64,000 bases of DNA from the NCBI RefSeq assembly GCF_000418325.1, contig NC_021658.1, positions 9,748,001-9,812,000 on the forward strand, read 5' to 3'. The translations under genes and the position numbers were made by a program. The DNA is from Sorangium cellulosum So0157-2. GTDB taxonomy: Bacteria; Myxococcota_A; Polyangia; Polyangiales; Polyangiaceae. Positions 37,142 through 45,786 of this stretch are shown here, piece after piece (positions within the stretch are counted from its first letter, which is position 1; each line of letters starts with the position of its first letter). The notes below the pieces were generated by a model. It saw nothing but the letters and a program-made list of their open reading frames with translations. It had not been told where the DNA came from and searched no databases.

Positions 37142-37887
37142 ATCGTGACGCGGGGGGGCGCGGGAGTAGCGGCGGCGGGCGCCGCCGCAGCGGCGGACGG
37201 CGCCGCAGCGGCGGACGGCGCCGCAGCGGCGGACGGCGCCGCAGCGGCGGCGGGCGGAGCAGGCTTCGGCTCGGGCGAGGTCACCTTCGTCTCCTCCGCG
37301 GGCGCGGGCGCGGACGCCGCGACAGACGCGGGTGCTGCGGGAGCGGGAGCCGCCGGGGGCGGCGGCGCTTCCGGCGCGGGGGGCGCAGCCGCAACGGGCG
37401 GCGCTGCCGGGGCAGGCGCGCTGGGCGCGGGCGCGGGCGCAGGCTCGCGCGGGGTCGCGGCGACCACCGGCTCCGGAGCCGGCGCCTGGGGCGCTGCGAC
37501 GGGAGCGGCGGGCGGCGGCGGAGCGGCGCGACGGACCGGCGCTTCCTCCTGGGCAGCGCGCTCGGGCGGCGGGGATGCCGGAGCGGACGCAGCCATAGGC
37601 CGAGAGGGCGCCGGCTCCGGAGCGGCGCGCACGGGCGCCTCGGCCGGCTCGGGCTCAGCCCCGGGCCGGGCGCGGCGCTTCACGACGGTCGGACGGATCC
37701 GCTCCTCCACCACCTCAGGCGACTTCTGTCGCTCGAGGTGCCGCTTAACCCGCTCGACGACGTCGGACTCGACGGCGCTCATGTGGTTGCGCACGTCGCC
37801 TATACCCATGGACTGGAAGAGCGCGACCAGCGTCTTCTGGTCCATGTTCAACTGCTTGGCGACCTCGTAGACCCGGACTTTGCTCAT
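37138..37887 (-). CDS. infB: IF-2 N-terminal domain encoded in a separate, overlapping frame
   Basis: 249 residues. The first 60 are the IF2 N-terminal domain (SKVRVYEVAKQLNMDQKTLV, ALFQSMGIGDVRNHMSAVE); the rest is a Pro/Ala/Glu-rich linker. It ends PPRVTM and TGA at 37138-37140, and the main IF-2 frame starts at 37141 in another register. Other myxobacterial IF-2 proteins, as I recall them, are one continuous chain of about 1000 residues. A seven-G run at 37152-37158 lies 12 bases before the junction, where one added base would restore fusion. So this is either a homopolymer error or a real split with GTGA coupling. Confidence 0.85.
   Translation of the reverse strand: MSKVRVYEVAKQLNMDQKTLVALFQSMGIGDVRNHMSAVESDVVERVKRHLERQKSPEVVEERIRPTVVKRRARPGAEPEPAEAPVRAAPEPAPSRPMAASAPASPPPERAAQEEAPVRRAAPPPPAAPVAAPQAPAPEPVVAATPREPAPAPAPSAPAPAAPPVAAAPPAPEAPPPPAAPAPAAPASVAASAPAPAEETKVTSPEPKPAPPAAAAAPSAAAAPSAAAAPSAAAAAPAAATPAPPRVTM
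37184..37255. repeat. 18-bp coding tandem repeat in infB
   Basis: Three exact units (37184-37201, 37202-37219, 37220-37237) of gccgcagcggcggacggc and a degenerate fourth encode an Ala/Pro/Ser repeat in the IF-2 linker. It sits only 26 bases from the G-run where the reading frame breaks. Confidence 0.93.
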
Positions 37888-37902
37888 GCACCTCGCTCCA
37901 CG

Positions 37903-39081
37903 TTAACCAATCCGCCTCACCCATCCGCGCGGGCGACGATTTGCGGCCACTCTGTCCACCGTCGAGGCGCGTCCGGTAGAACCGGACATCGCCGCCCTGC
38001 CCCCGACCGCGCCGCCTTCCCCGGTCCCCGGCGCAGTTGCAAGAAGCCGACCGGACCCACTCTCTGACGCCAACCGCTCCTCGCGGCCAGCAAGCTCGCC
38101 CGATGGGCTGCCAGGTTGTCCCCCGCCCCCCTCGGACGCCGGCCGAGCGGAAGGCCTGGGGTGCTCGACGTCCACCCCCGCCCTCCCCCGCCCACGGCGG
38201 GGCGCCGGGCCGGGCGCGGCCTTCTGCGCCTCGGGGCTCCCGCCCTCCTCGGATCGGGCAGCCGCGTTGCGCGAAGCCCGCCCCTTTCGACCGGAGCCGC
38301 CGCGCCCGCCCTCCGCGGGGCCCTCGCCCCGCTCGATGCGGGCGCAGGTGTCCACGACGTGCGCTGCGTGCGCGACGGCGGCGGCGATCGAGGGCGAAGA
38401 GATCGCCATCACCGCCACGCCGCGCTCGCGCGGGCCGCCCACCAGGGAGCCGAGCACCTGCTTGCTGCCCCATGCGACGGCGCGCCCGTCTGCGATCGCC
38501 CGCCGCACCTCCGGCAGATCCGCGCCCGCCGCCGCGTCGCACGCGACAAGCACGAGCGCGGCCTCGCCCCGCTGGCACGACCCCACGACCGCATCGGCGC
38601 CGACCGCCACGCCCTGGGAGCGGACGGCCGCGCGGATGAGCCCCTGGAGCCGCCGCTCCGTCGCCTCCCGGATCCCCCGCGCCAGCGACACGGTCGTGAG
38701 CGGCTCCGGCCCGGGGGCGGCCGGCTCGCCGGCGCGCTCCTCGCCCGTGCCGCCCGTGCCGCCCGTCCCCATGATCGCGTGGACCCGCCCCTTTGCGGCG
38801 CGGGCGAGGCCCCGGGCGATCGCGGCCGCCAGGCAGTCCCGCTGCGGATGCACGTGCGCGCCCCGCCCGAACCCGCCGTCGCCCGGATCGACCGCGATCA
38901 CGCCGCCGGGGCCGAGGATGAGCCGGACGAGCGGACGGGCGCCGCGGGCGTCCTCGACGCCGACGCGCTCCCCGCAACCGACGCACGTGCGCACCCGCCC
39001 CTTCTCGAAGGGCTCGCGCTCACCCGCGTCGCTCTGTCTGCTCACCGCTGATTCCATCCTTGGCCCTTTGCGCTGCCCCAC
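37903..39081 (-). CDS. YlxR (RnpM-like)-L7Ae/YlxQ fusion protein with long C-terminal tail
   Basis: 392 residues. YlxR domain, about 25-85: RVRTCVGCGER, VRLILGPGGVIAVDPGDGGF and GRGAHVHPQRDCLAAA. L7Ae/L30e-like domain, about 130-235: GSCQRGEAALVLVACDAA, AWGSKQVLGSLVG and VAVMAISSPSIAAAVAHAA. In many bacteria these are two separate small genes between nusA and infB; here they form one chain. The last 150 residues are Gly/Arg/Pro-rich and look disordered. Likely RNA-binding; YlxR proteins have been linked to RNase P. Start 3 bp after nusA, end 15 bp before infB. Confidence 0.88.
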   Translation of the reverse strand: MGQRKGPRMESAVSRQSDAGEREPFEKGRVRTCVGCGERVGVEDARGARPLVRLILGPGGVIAVDPGDGGFGRGAHVHPQRDCLAAAIARGLARAAKGRVHAIMGTGGTGGTGEERAGEPAAPGPEPLTTVSLARGIREATERRLQGLIRAAVRSQGVAVGADAVVGSCQRGEAALVLVACDAAAGADLPEVRRAIADGRAVAWGSKQVLGSLVGGPRERGVAVMAISSPSIAAAVAHAAHVVDTCARIERGEGPAEGGRGGSGRKGRASRNAAARSEEGGSPEAQKAAPGPAPRRGRGRAGVDVEHPRPSARPASEGGGGQPGSPSGELAGREERLASESGSGRLLATAPGTGEGGAVGGRAAMSGSTGRASTVDRVAANRRPRGWVRRIG

Positions 39082-39084
39082 TTC

Positions 39085-40728
39085 TTACGCGTGCCTCGCC
39101 TCCGCCGCACGGCGGATGTCCGCCCGCGCTGCATCGAGCACCTTCTGCTCGCTCTCGACGAAGTCCCGCGCGCCCTGCTTGATGGCGCGCGCCTTCTTGA
39201 TGCCGAGGCCCGTGCGGATCGCCAGCCGATCCTCGTCCTCCCGCAGCACGTCCTCCACGCTGCGGTACCCGGCCTCCTCCAGCAGCACCACCGTCCGCTC
39301 GCCGACGCCGCGGATGAACATCAGCCGCTCGCGATCGGTGAGCGGCTCGGTGCGCGAGCTCGCGGAGCGGATGCGCTCCTGCCGCAGCCGCTCCATCGTG
39401 GTGTCCGCCTGCGACTTGATGCGCTCGGCGGCCTCGGCGCCGCCGAGGCCCGGGATCGCGGCGAGCTCCTCGACCGACGCCTCGCTCACCTCTTCCAGCG
39501 CCCGGAAGCCGAGGCGGTACATGGACTTGGCGATCTGCTCGCTCACGCCGTCGATCTGCTGGAGGGCGGAGATCGCCTCCTCCTCCATCTGCTTGAACTT
39601 GGTCTCGCTGATGATGTCGAGCTTCCAGTTGGTCAGCTGCGCGGCGAGCCGCACGTTCTGGCCCTTGCGCCCGATCGCGAGCGACAGCTTCTCGTCCGGG
39701 ACCACGAGCTCCATACGCCCGTCGGCCTCGTCGACGATCACCTTGTGCACCTCGGCCGGCTGGATCGCGGCGATGACGTAGCGCGCCGGATCCCGGTCGA
39801 ACGGCACGATGTCGATCTTCTCGCCGCGGAGCTCCTGGACCACGGCCTGCACGCGCGAGCCCTTCATGCCCACGCATGCGCCCACCGGGTCGACGTCCGC
39901 GTCGCGGCTCGTCACCGCGATCTTGGAGCGGGCCCCCGGCTCGCGGGCGACCGACACGATCCGCACGATGCCCTCGTAGATCTCGGGGACCTCGGCCTCG
40001 AAGAGCTTCTCGACGAGCCGGGGATCGGAGCGGGAGAGGATGACCTGCGGCCCGCGCGCCTCGCGATCGATGTCCTTCACGTACGCGACGATGCGGTCCC
40101 CCGGCCGGTACGTCTCGCGCGGCGTCTGCTCGCGGAACGTGAGCACCCCCTCGGTGCGGCCGATGTCGACGATGATGTTGTTGCCCTTCTCGAACCGCCG
40201 CACGATGCCGCGGATGAGCTCTCCCTTGCGATCCTTGTACTCGTTGAAGATGAGATCGCGCTCGGCGTCGCGCACGCGCTGGAGCAGGACCTGCTTCGCC
40301 GTCTGCGCGGCGATGCGCCCGAAGGTCGTGCGGCCGTGCTTGAGCTTCAGGATGTCGCCGTACTCCTTGTCCTGATCGCGCGCCTTCTCCGCGTCCTCAG
40401 GGCGCCAGAAGACCTGGAAGCCGAGCTCCTCGCCCAGGGTCGCGTCCAGCTTGAGCTTGTCCACGTCGTTGATGGAGATCTCGCGCTCCGGCTCCGTCAC
40501 GGCCTCGACCACGGTCATGTACTGGAAGAGATCGATCTGCCCGGTGTCCTCGTTGAAGCGCGCCTCGAGCTCGCGGGTCGGGCCGAAGACGCTCTGCGCG
40601 GCCTTCAAGATCGCGGCCTCGATCGTCTCGACAAGGATCTTCTTGTCGATCCCCTTCTCCTTCGCGACCTGATCGAGGATGCTGCCGAGGCTCGTCTCCG
40701 AGGTCGGCATCGCTGCCATCGTTGCCAT
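39085..40728 (-). CDS. nusA: Transcription termination/antitermination protein NusA
   Basis: 547 residues. N-terminal RNA polymerase-binding domain ([20 protein letters not shown]), S1 domain (about 135-200), two KH domains ([39 protein letters not shown]) and C-terminal helix-hairpin-helix repeats ([40 protein letters not shown]). It controls pausing, Rho and intrinsic termination, and rRNA antitermination. The start is one of three nearby Met codons. Gap to rimP upstream is 30 bp; ylxR follows after 3 bp. Confidence 0.97.
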   Translation of the reverse strand: MATMAAMPTSETSLGSILDQVAKEKGIDKKILVETIEAAILKAAQSVFGPTRELEARFNEDTGQIDLFQYMTVVEAVTEPEREISINDVDKLKLDATLGEELGFQVFWRPEDAEKARDQDKEYGDILKLKHGRTTFGRIAAQTAKQVLLQRVRDAERDLIFNEYKDRKGELIRGIVRRFEKGNNIIVDIGRTEGVLTFREQTPRETYRPGDRIVAYVKDIDREARGPQVILSRSDPRLVEKLFEAEVPEIYEGIVRIVSVAREPGARSKIAVTSRDADVDPVGACVGMKGSRVQAVVQELRGEKIDIVPFDRDPARYVIAAIQPAEVHKVIVDEADGRMELVVPDEKLSLAIGRKGQNVRLAAQLTNWKLDIISETKFKQMEEEAISALQQIDGVSEQIAKSMYRLGFRALEEVSEASVEELAAIPGLGGAEAAERIKSQADTTMERLRQERIRSASSRTEPLTDRERLMFIRGVGERTVVLLEEAGYRSVEDVLREDEDRLAIRTGLGIKKARAIKQGARDFVESEQKVLDAARADIRRAAEARHA

Positions 40729-40758
40729 GACGTCCCTGTCTCCTGATCTTTCTTCTCT

Positions 40759-41403
40759 CTACTTGCGCTTCTCGGAGCCGCGCTCGCTCCGCCCGGAGGC
40801 CGATCCCGGAGCCGCCTCCGCGGACCGCCTGGCCTGCCCCGACTCCTTAGCGGTCTCCTTGCCCTGCCGCTGCCCCTTCTTGGGCTTGGGCTGCGTCGTC
40901 AGCTCGAAGACGAGGCGCGCCTCCACGACATCCGAAAACGGCACCTCGATCCGCTTGCCGTCGACCAGGACCGCGACCTGCCCCTCCGGCGCCTGAAGGA
41001 GCTCGCCCCGGAGCAGCCGCTGGCCGTCCGGCGCGGGCCGCGACAGCTTCACCTTGGCCGTCTTGCCGAGGAAACGGACGAACTCGGCCGGGGTCCGCAG
41101 CCGCCGGTCGAGGCCAGGAGAGCTGACCTCGAGGTTGTAATGGTTGGGTATGAGATCCTCGACGTCGAGGACCGAGGAGACGTCGCGCGACACGTCCGCG
41201 CAGTCTTCCAGCGTGACGCCGCCGCCCGCGTCGGCCGACCCCTCGCGCTCGATCGTGATCCGCAACGTCCAGCCCGCCCGCTCGGTGGTCCACTCCAGGT
41301 CGACGAGCGTCACCCCGTGCGAGGCGAGCACCGGCGCGACCGCGTCGCGAACGCGGCCGAGATCGAACGCGGCTCTGGTCGTAGGCTCCATCGGTTGCGG
41401 CAT
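40759..41403 (-). CDS. rimP: Ribosome maturation factor RimP
   Basis: 214 residues from the ATG complementary to 41401-41403; an ATG at 41448 is in frame and has a GGGG eight bases before it, so the start is uncertain. Core: VAPVLASHGVTLVDLEWTTE, LEDCADVSRDVSSVLDVED, YNLEVSSPGLDRRLRTPAEF, and a C-terminal SH3-like domain with VLVDGKRIEVPFSDVVEARL. It helps assemble the 30S subunit. The last 40 residues are a charged tail. First gene of the nusA-infB operon, just downstream of the serA terminator. Confidence 0.92.
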   Translation of the reverse strand: MPQPMEPTTRAAFDLGRVRDAVAPVLASHGVTLVDLEWTTERAGWTLRITIEREGSADAGGGVTLEDCADVSRDVSSVLDVEDLIPNHYNLEVSSPGLDRRLRTPAEFVRFLGKTAKVKLSRPAPDGQRLLRGELLQAPEGQVAVLVDGKRIEVPFSDVVEARLVFELTTQPKPKKGQRQGKETAKESGQARRSAEAAPGSASGRSERGSEKRK

Positions 41404-41483
41404 GTGAGAGACGTCACCCTCGGCGGATCCGGGAACTTCCGGCGCCATGAGCCCCGGGCGACGGTGCCCGGCGCCCCTGCGCC

Positions 41484-41522
41484 AAAAAAAAAGAGCCGAT
41501 TCCCGAACTGGGAATCCGGCTC
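41484..41522 (-). terminator. Rho-independent terminator after serA
   Basis: On the minus strand a stem gagccg-g-attccc / gggaat-cggctc (one bulged base, 5-base loop agttc) is followed by nine T (plus-strand A at 41484-41492). This is the clearest intrinsic terminator in the window. It stands about 200 bp downstream of the serA stop and close to the rimP start, so serA and the nusA-infB operon are separate units, or rimP has a terminator-type leader. Confidence 0.92.
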
Positions 41523-41719
41523 GCGGATCCGCCTAGTTGTCGGCGGACAACCTAGTCGAATGCCGGCCTTCATGCAAGGGGGGATACGGGCAAACCGCGC
41601 CTGCATTGGCCGGGGATCTCCCCGCCGGTTCGTCTCGCCGCGTCGCCCGCCGTCCATCGCCCGCCTTCGGGCGCCCGCCTTCGGGGCCGCGCCGCGTCAC
41701 CGCCGGGAGGCGGGCCGCC

Positions 41720-42928
41720 TTACGCCAGATTCGGCAGCGCGACGATATCCACGTGCAGGACCTCCTCGAACGCCGCGATCTCCTTCAGGCAGGCTTCGCT
41801 CGGACGGCCGGTGACCCGCATCTTCGTGCACGTGGCAGTGGCCCCCTCGAAGACGGTATTCGAGATCTCCTCGATGTTGATCCCGTGGCGTTTCATGACG
41901 CTGAGCGTGTTCGCGAGCACGCCGACCTTGTCCAGCATCCGGACGACGACCGCGTAGCGCGCGGGCGAGGTCGCGCAGATGTTGACCACGTTGGGCAGGT
42001 CCGCCTCCGTCAAGAAGGCGCGGATGATCCGGGCCGTCTCGAGGGCGACCGCGCGCTGGGCCTGCTCGGTCTGCGCGCCGACGTGCGGGGTCCCGTAGAC
42101 GAGCCCCCGCCCGAGGAGGTGCGACTCGAACGGCGCCGAGCCCTTGTCGGGCTCGCTGGCGAAGACGTCGAGGCCGACCCGCAGCCCCTTGCGCGGGATG
42201 AGCTCCTCCAGCGCGGCGTAGTCGAGGACCTCGGGGCGCGCGGCGTTCACGACGATGGCGCCGTCGGGGAGCGCCTCGAGGACGCTCCGGCCGACGATGC
42301 CGCGCGTCTGCGGGGTGGCCGTCAGGTGGACCGTGAAGATGTCCGAGCGGGCGGCCAGCTCCTCCAGGGTCCGGGCGTAGCTGACGTCGAGCTTGGCGGC
42401 GCGGCCCGGGGTCAGCGAGCGCGACCAGGCGTGCGGCTCGAGGCCGAAGGCGCGCGCGCGCAGCAGCACCTCGCGGCCGATCGCGCCGAGCCCCGCGATC
42501 CCGATCCGCCGGCCGAACAGGCCGCGGGCCGCCGAGTACTTCGTCTTCTCCCAGCGGCCGGCCCGGAGCTCGGACGTCGCGTCGACAAGGCGGCGATCGA
42601 GCGCGAGGATGAACGCCATCGTCAGCTCCGCGACGGCGGTCGCGTTCTTGCCGGGACAGTTCGCCACGTAGATGCCGCGCGCGCTCGCCGCCGCCACGTC
42701 GATCGTGCCCACGCCGACCCCGGCCCGCACGATCAGGTTGAGCTGCCGCCCGGCCTCGATCGCCTTCGCCGTGACCTCCGTCGAGCGAACGACCAGAATG
42801 CCGACCCCGTCCAGGGCCGCCGGCAGGGTGTCCCTGGTGAGCTCCGGCCGGGACTCGATCTGGATCCCGAGCACCTTGAGCTCTTCCAGAGCCGAGAGGT
42901 CCATTTTGTCGGCGACTAGCAGGCGCAT
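41720..42928 (-). CDS. serA: D-3-phosphoglycerate dehydrogenase
   Basis: 402 residues. Substrate domain, then Rossmann fold with GRRIGIAGLGAIGREVLLRA, and catalytic residues in VVNAARPEVLD (Arg), LDVFASEP (Glu) and GTPHVGAQTEQAQ (His). An ACT domain (about 325-400, YAVVVRMLDKVGVLANTLSV) implies serine feedback. It oxidises 3-phosphoglycerate, the first step of serine synthesis. Its start codon overlaps the start of the divergent lipoprotein gene (CATG at 42926-42929). The terminator at 41484-41522 ends this transcript. Confidence 0.95.
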   Translation of the reverse strand: MRLLVADKMDLSALEELKVLGIQIESRPELTRDTLPAALDGVGILVVRSTEVTAKAIEAGRQLNLIVRAGVGVGTIDVAAASARGIYVANCPGKNATAVAELTMAFILALDRRLVDATSELRAGRWEKTKYSAARGLFGRRIGIAGLGAIGREVLLRARAFGLEPHAWSRSLTPGRAAKLDVSYARTLEELAARSDIFTVHLTATPQTRGIVGRSVLEALPDGAIVVNAARPEVLDYAALEELIPRKGLRVGLDVFASEPDKGSAPFESHLLGRGLVYGTPHVGAQTEQAQRAVALETARIIRAFLTEADLPNVVNICATSPARYAVVVRMLDKVGVLANTLSVMKRHGINIEEISNTVFEGATATCTKMRVTGRPSEACLKEIAAFEEVLHVDIVALPNLA

Positions 42929-43991
42929 GCGGAAGGGAACGGTAACAGAAAAGCTCTCGCTGACGACGTGCGTTCTGATCGCCGCCTGCGTCGCCGCCTG
43001 CGCGAGCGATCATCAGGTTTCTCCCTGGGGCGCCGCGCGCAGGCCGCACCTCGCGGCGTACGTCGCGCCCCCGGACCTCGACGGCCACCTGCGCGCCATC
43101 GACGTGGAGGCCGCCGAGCTCGGGCTGAAGCTCGAGGTCGAGCTCCGCGGCGCGCTCCCGCGCCGGGGGGGCGAGGTGGTGCTGCGCGGCTACGGCGGGA
43201 CCGACGCGATCGGGCGCCGCACCTCGGCGGTCCGCGTGGCGACCCCGCGCGGCGTGGTCATGGCCGCGGGGCCCCTCGACAGCGGGCGCGCGGACCGCAG
43301 CCAAGCGACCCAGCTGATACCGTCGCTCCTCCCGGGCGCGGAGCCGGACGCGACCGAGCAGCTCGGCGCGTTCCGCTCCGGGACCGATCTCAACGGCGAC
43401 GGCGCGCCGGACGTGGTGCTCAGGAACGAGGCGGGCGCGCTGGAGATCTGGGCCGTGCAGCCGTTCGGCACGGCCAGGTACGCCGTCGAGCTCGCGGCGC
43501 CGCCGCGGTTCGCGCTCGACGTCGACCACGACGGCACGCTGGAGCTCGCCGGCAGGATCCCCGTGGCCGAGGGGGATCCCATCGCGCCGGAGCTCCTCGA
43601 CGTCGCGGGCTTCGAGGGCGGTCGCTACACGCACCGCGGCGGCGCGGCGCGGGCGTTCCACGCGGCGCGCGCGGGAGGCCCGGGCGCGGGCGGCCAGGGC
43701 AAGCCGAAGGAGCCGGAGAAGGACGACGCCGCGCGGCTCAGGGGCGCGCTCGAGCGGGCCTGGCACGCGCTGCTCGCGGGCAGGCCGGCGGCCGAGGCGC
43801 TCGCGGCGCTCGACCGGGAGCCGGTGCCGCCCGCGCTCCGGGAGGCGTTCGCGGCCCACCGCGCGCGGGTGGCGGGCGCGGCGCCGGCGTCGCCGGGGGG
43901 CGCGCCGGCGCTGGAGGAGCCGCGCGGTCCCTCGCGCGCGGGCGCGCCTACTCGTCCGCAGGGAGCATCGGAAACGCCTGACCGAAGGTGA
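42927..43991 (+). CDS. Lipoprotein with FG-GAP-like calcium loops
   Basis: 354 residues from ATG 42927, which shares CATG with the serA start. Basic n-region, hydrophobic stretch and lipobox VAAC (Cys25, followed by ASDHQ). The middle has SGTDLNGDGAPDVVLRNEA and ALDVDHDGTLELAGR, two Asp-rich loops of the FG-GAP/VCBS type that bind Ca2+ in related surface proteins. The C-terminal third is Ala/Pro/Glu-rich and likely disordered. Function unknown; expected at the outer membrane. The 3' end overlaps the converging Omp85-like gene by 44 bp. Confidence 0.72.
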   Translation: MRKGTVTEKLSLTTCVLIAACVAACASDHQVSPWGAARRPHLAAYVAPPDLDGHLRAIDVEAAELGLKLEVELRGALPRRGGEVVLRGYGGTDAIGRRTSAVRVATPRGVVMAAGPLDSGRADRSQATQLIPSLLPGAEPDATEQLGAFRSGTDLNGDGAPDVVLRNEAGALEIWAVQPFGTARYAVELAAPPRFALDVDHDGTLELAGRIPVAEGDPIAPELLDVAGFEGGRYTHRGGAARAFHAARAGGPGAGGQGKPKEPEKDDAARLRGALERAWHALLAGRPAAEALAALDREPVPPALREAFAAHRARVAGAAPASPGGAPALEEPRGPSRAGAPTRPQGASETPDRR

Positions 43992-45774
43992 CGAGGATGT
44001 CGCCCGGGAGCGCGTCGGGCTCCCGGTAGCCGCGCGTGAGCGGGAAGCCCCAGTCGGCGCGCATGACGACGCGGTTGAGCTGCGGGAAGAGGGCCCGGAG
44101 CCCGAAGCCCGCCGACTGCTTGAGGCGCAGCTCGCCGTAGCCGTCGAACGCGTCGCCGGCGTCGAAGAACGCGGCGCCCGCGATCTGGCACGACCAGATC
44201 TCGACCGGGCGCGTGCGGAGCTCCAGGTTCGCGGAGAGCACGTCCTCGCCGATGAACGCCGCCGTCGGGTACCCGCGCAGGCGCGTGTCGCCGCCGAGCT
44301 GCGACCTCCGGTTGAGGTAGTTCCGGTAGCGGTCGAGCAGCCGCACGTCGAACACGAGCCGCCCGAGGCCGAAGCTCGGCGTGTGCACGCGCGCGCGCGC
44401 CTCGATCGAGGCGTCGAAGATCTGGGAGCGGTCGAACTCGGTGATCGTCTTGATCACCGCGCGCGCGAGGCCGTCGCCGAGCGCGACGGTGTACGCGGCC
44501 GCGGCGGAGACCCCGAGGAAGCTCCGGGTGGAGTTGAGCGCGGTCGTGACCGGGTAGATCAGGATCGAGAGCTCGTGCCCGAGCCGGTAATCCTCCTGCA
44601 GCGCGAGCGTGTTGAAGTCGAGCACGCGCGAGAAGCGGGTCGAGTACGTGGAGTACTTGAACGTGGGCGCGACGCGGGTGTCGCTCACCGGCATCTCGCT
44701 CGCCTCGAACTCGGCGATCGCGGCCGGCGCGACGCCCGCGGGCGCGTCGAGGCGGTAGACCCTGCGGCTCGCCTCGATGCCCACCGAGAAGTCGTGCTTC
44801 ACGGTGGAGCCGGCGCCGCCGGGCGCGCCGCGGCCGCCGAAGCTGCGCGTGACGGCGTAGCCGCCCACCAGGATATCGCTGCGGTAGCGGTACGGGATGT
44901 CATCGTCGTCCGGCGTGGCCGTCGCGTCGAAGGTGGCGAGCCTCGTCCCGATGAAGCGGCGCGTCACCTCGTCGCGCCAGGAGATCTCGGCGTCCCAGGC
45001 CCACTCGGCCTCGGTCGCGTAGAGCGGCTGCCCGTACACGAACGCGCCGCTCGAGCCCTCGAGCGCGCCGGTCTCCCGCGCGACGATCGCGTTCAGCTCG
45101 GTCCGCAGCCGCACGTGGCTGCCCCCGACGCGCGGCATCGCGTAGGCGACGCCGAGCGAGAGCGCGCCGGGATCGAGCGTGAGCTGCGCCGCGACGGCGT
45201 GGTGGATGCCGAACAGGTTCGTCTCGGCGGGCTGCAGGAAGAGGTACTCGAGCTTCCCCCCGGCGAAGCGGTAGTTCGAGTTGAGGCGCAGGCTCCAGAC
45301 GTCCTTGGTGGCGACCGCGACCCGCACCCGCCCAGGCGCGCTGCCCCGCACGGCGAAGATGAGGACGAGCGACACCTGGCTCAGGCCGCGCAGGTTGCGC
45401 GCGGACTCGTCGGCGAGCGCCTGCTCGTAGGGGCGCCCGACGGCGAGCAGCACCTCGCGCCGGATGACGTACGGCCGCGAGAGCACGTGGAACCAGTTCA
45501 GGAAGGACGGAGCGGGATCGCGGTCCTCGATCACCTCGTACGGGACCACGTCGATCCCCTCGACGATCTTGCCCTCGGGCGCGGGATCGAGCGTCGCGCC
45601 GAGCCGCGCCAGGGTGCGCTCGATCGTGGCGCGCTCGTAGCTCGAGTAGCCCTCGAGCTGCCGAGGCGCGGCGTCAGCGGCCGGCGCGCTCTGCTGCGCG
45701 TGCGCCGCGGTCGCGAGGAGCGCGCCGAGGAGCGAGGGCGCGCAGCGCATCAGCACGATCGATGCGCGCCGCAC
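43948..45774 (-). CDS. Omp85/BamA-like surface antigen, outer-membrane beta-barrel
   Basis: 608 residues. Signal peptide 1-26 (MRRASIVLMRCAPSLLGALL, cleaved after AHA). A short POTRA-like region (about 65-165) precedes a beta-barrel. The barrel's C-terminal strands follow the bacterial surface antigen family: LRGYPTAAFIGEDVLSANLE, FFDAGDAFDGYGELRLKQSA, GLRALFPQLNRVVMRADWGF. With one or two POTRA units it is shorter than BamA (five), so TamA-like or lineage-specific roles are possible. It and the two genes upstream are on the same strand with gaps of 12 and 15 bp, an operon with a signalling kinase. Confidence 0.87.
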   Translation of the reverse strand: MRRASIVLMRCAPSLLGALLATAAHAQQSAPAADAAPRQLEGYSSYERATIERTLARLGATLDPAPEGKIVEGIDVVPYEVIEDRDPAPSFLNWFHVLSRPYVIRREVLLAVGRPYEQALADESARNLRGLSQVSLVLIFAVRGSAPGRVRVAVATKDVWSLRLNSNYRFAGGKLEYLFLQPAETNLFGIHHAVAAQLTLDPGALSLGVAYAMPRVGGSHVRLRTELNAIVARETGALEGSSGAFVYGQPLYATEAEWAWDAEISWRDEVTRRFIGTRLATFDATATPDDDDIPYRYRSDILVGGYAVTRSFGGRGAPGGAGSTVKHDFSVGIEASRRVYRLDAPAGVAPAAIAEFEASEMPVSDTRVAPTFKYSTYSTRFSRVLDFNTLALQEDYRLGHELSILIYPVTTALNSTRSFLGVSAAAAYTVALGDGLARAVIKTITEFDRSQIFDASIEARARVHTPSFGLGRLVFDVRLLDRYRNYLNRRSQLGGDTRLRGYPTAAFIGEDVLSANLELRTRPVEIWSCQIAGAAFFDAGDAFDGYGELRLKQSAGFGLRALFPQLNRVVMRADWGFPLTRGYREPDALPGDILVTFGQAFPMLPADE

Positions 45775-45786
45775 GAGCCGCTCCCC

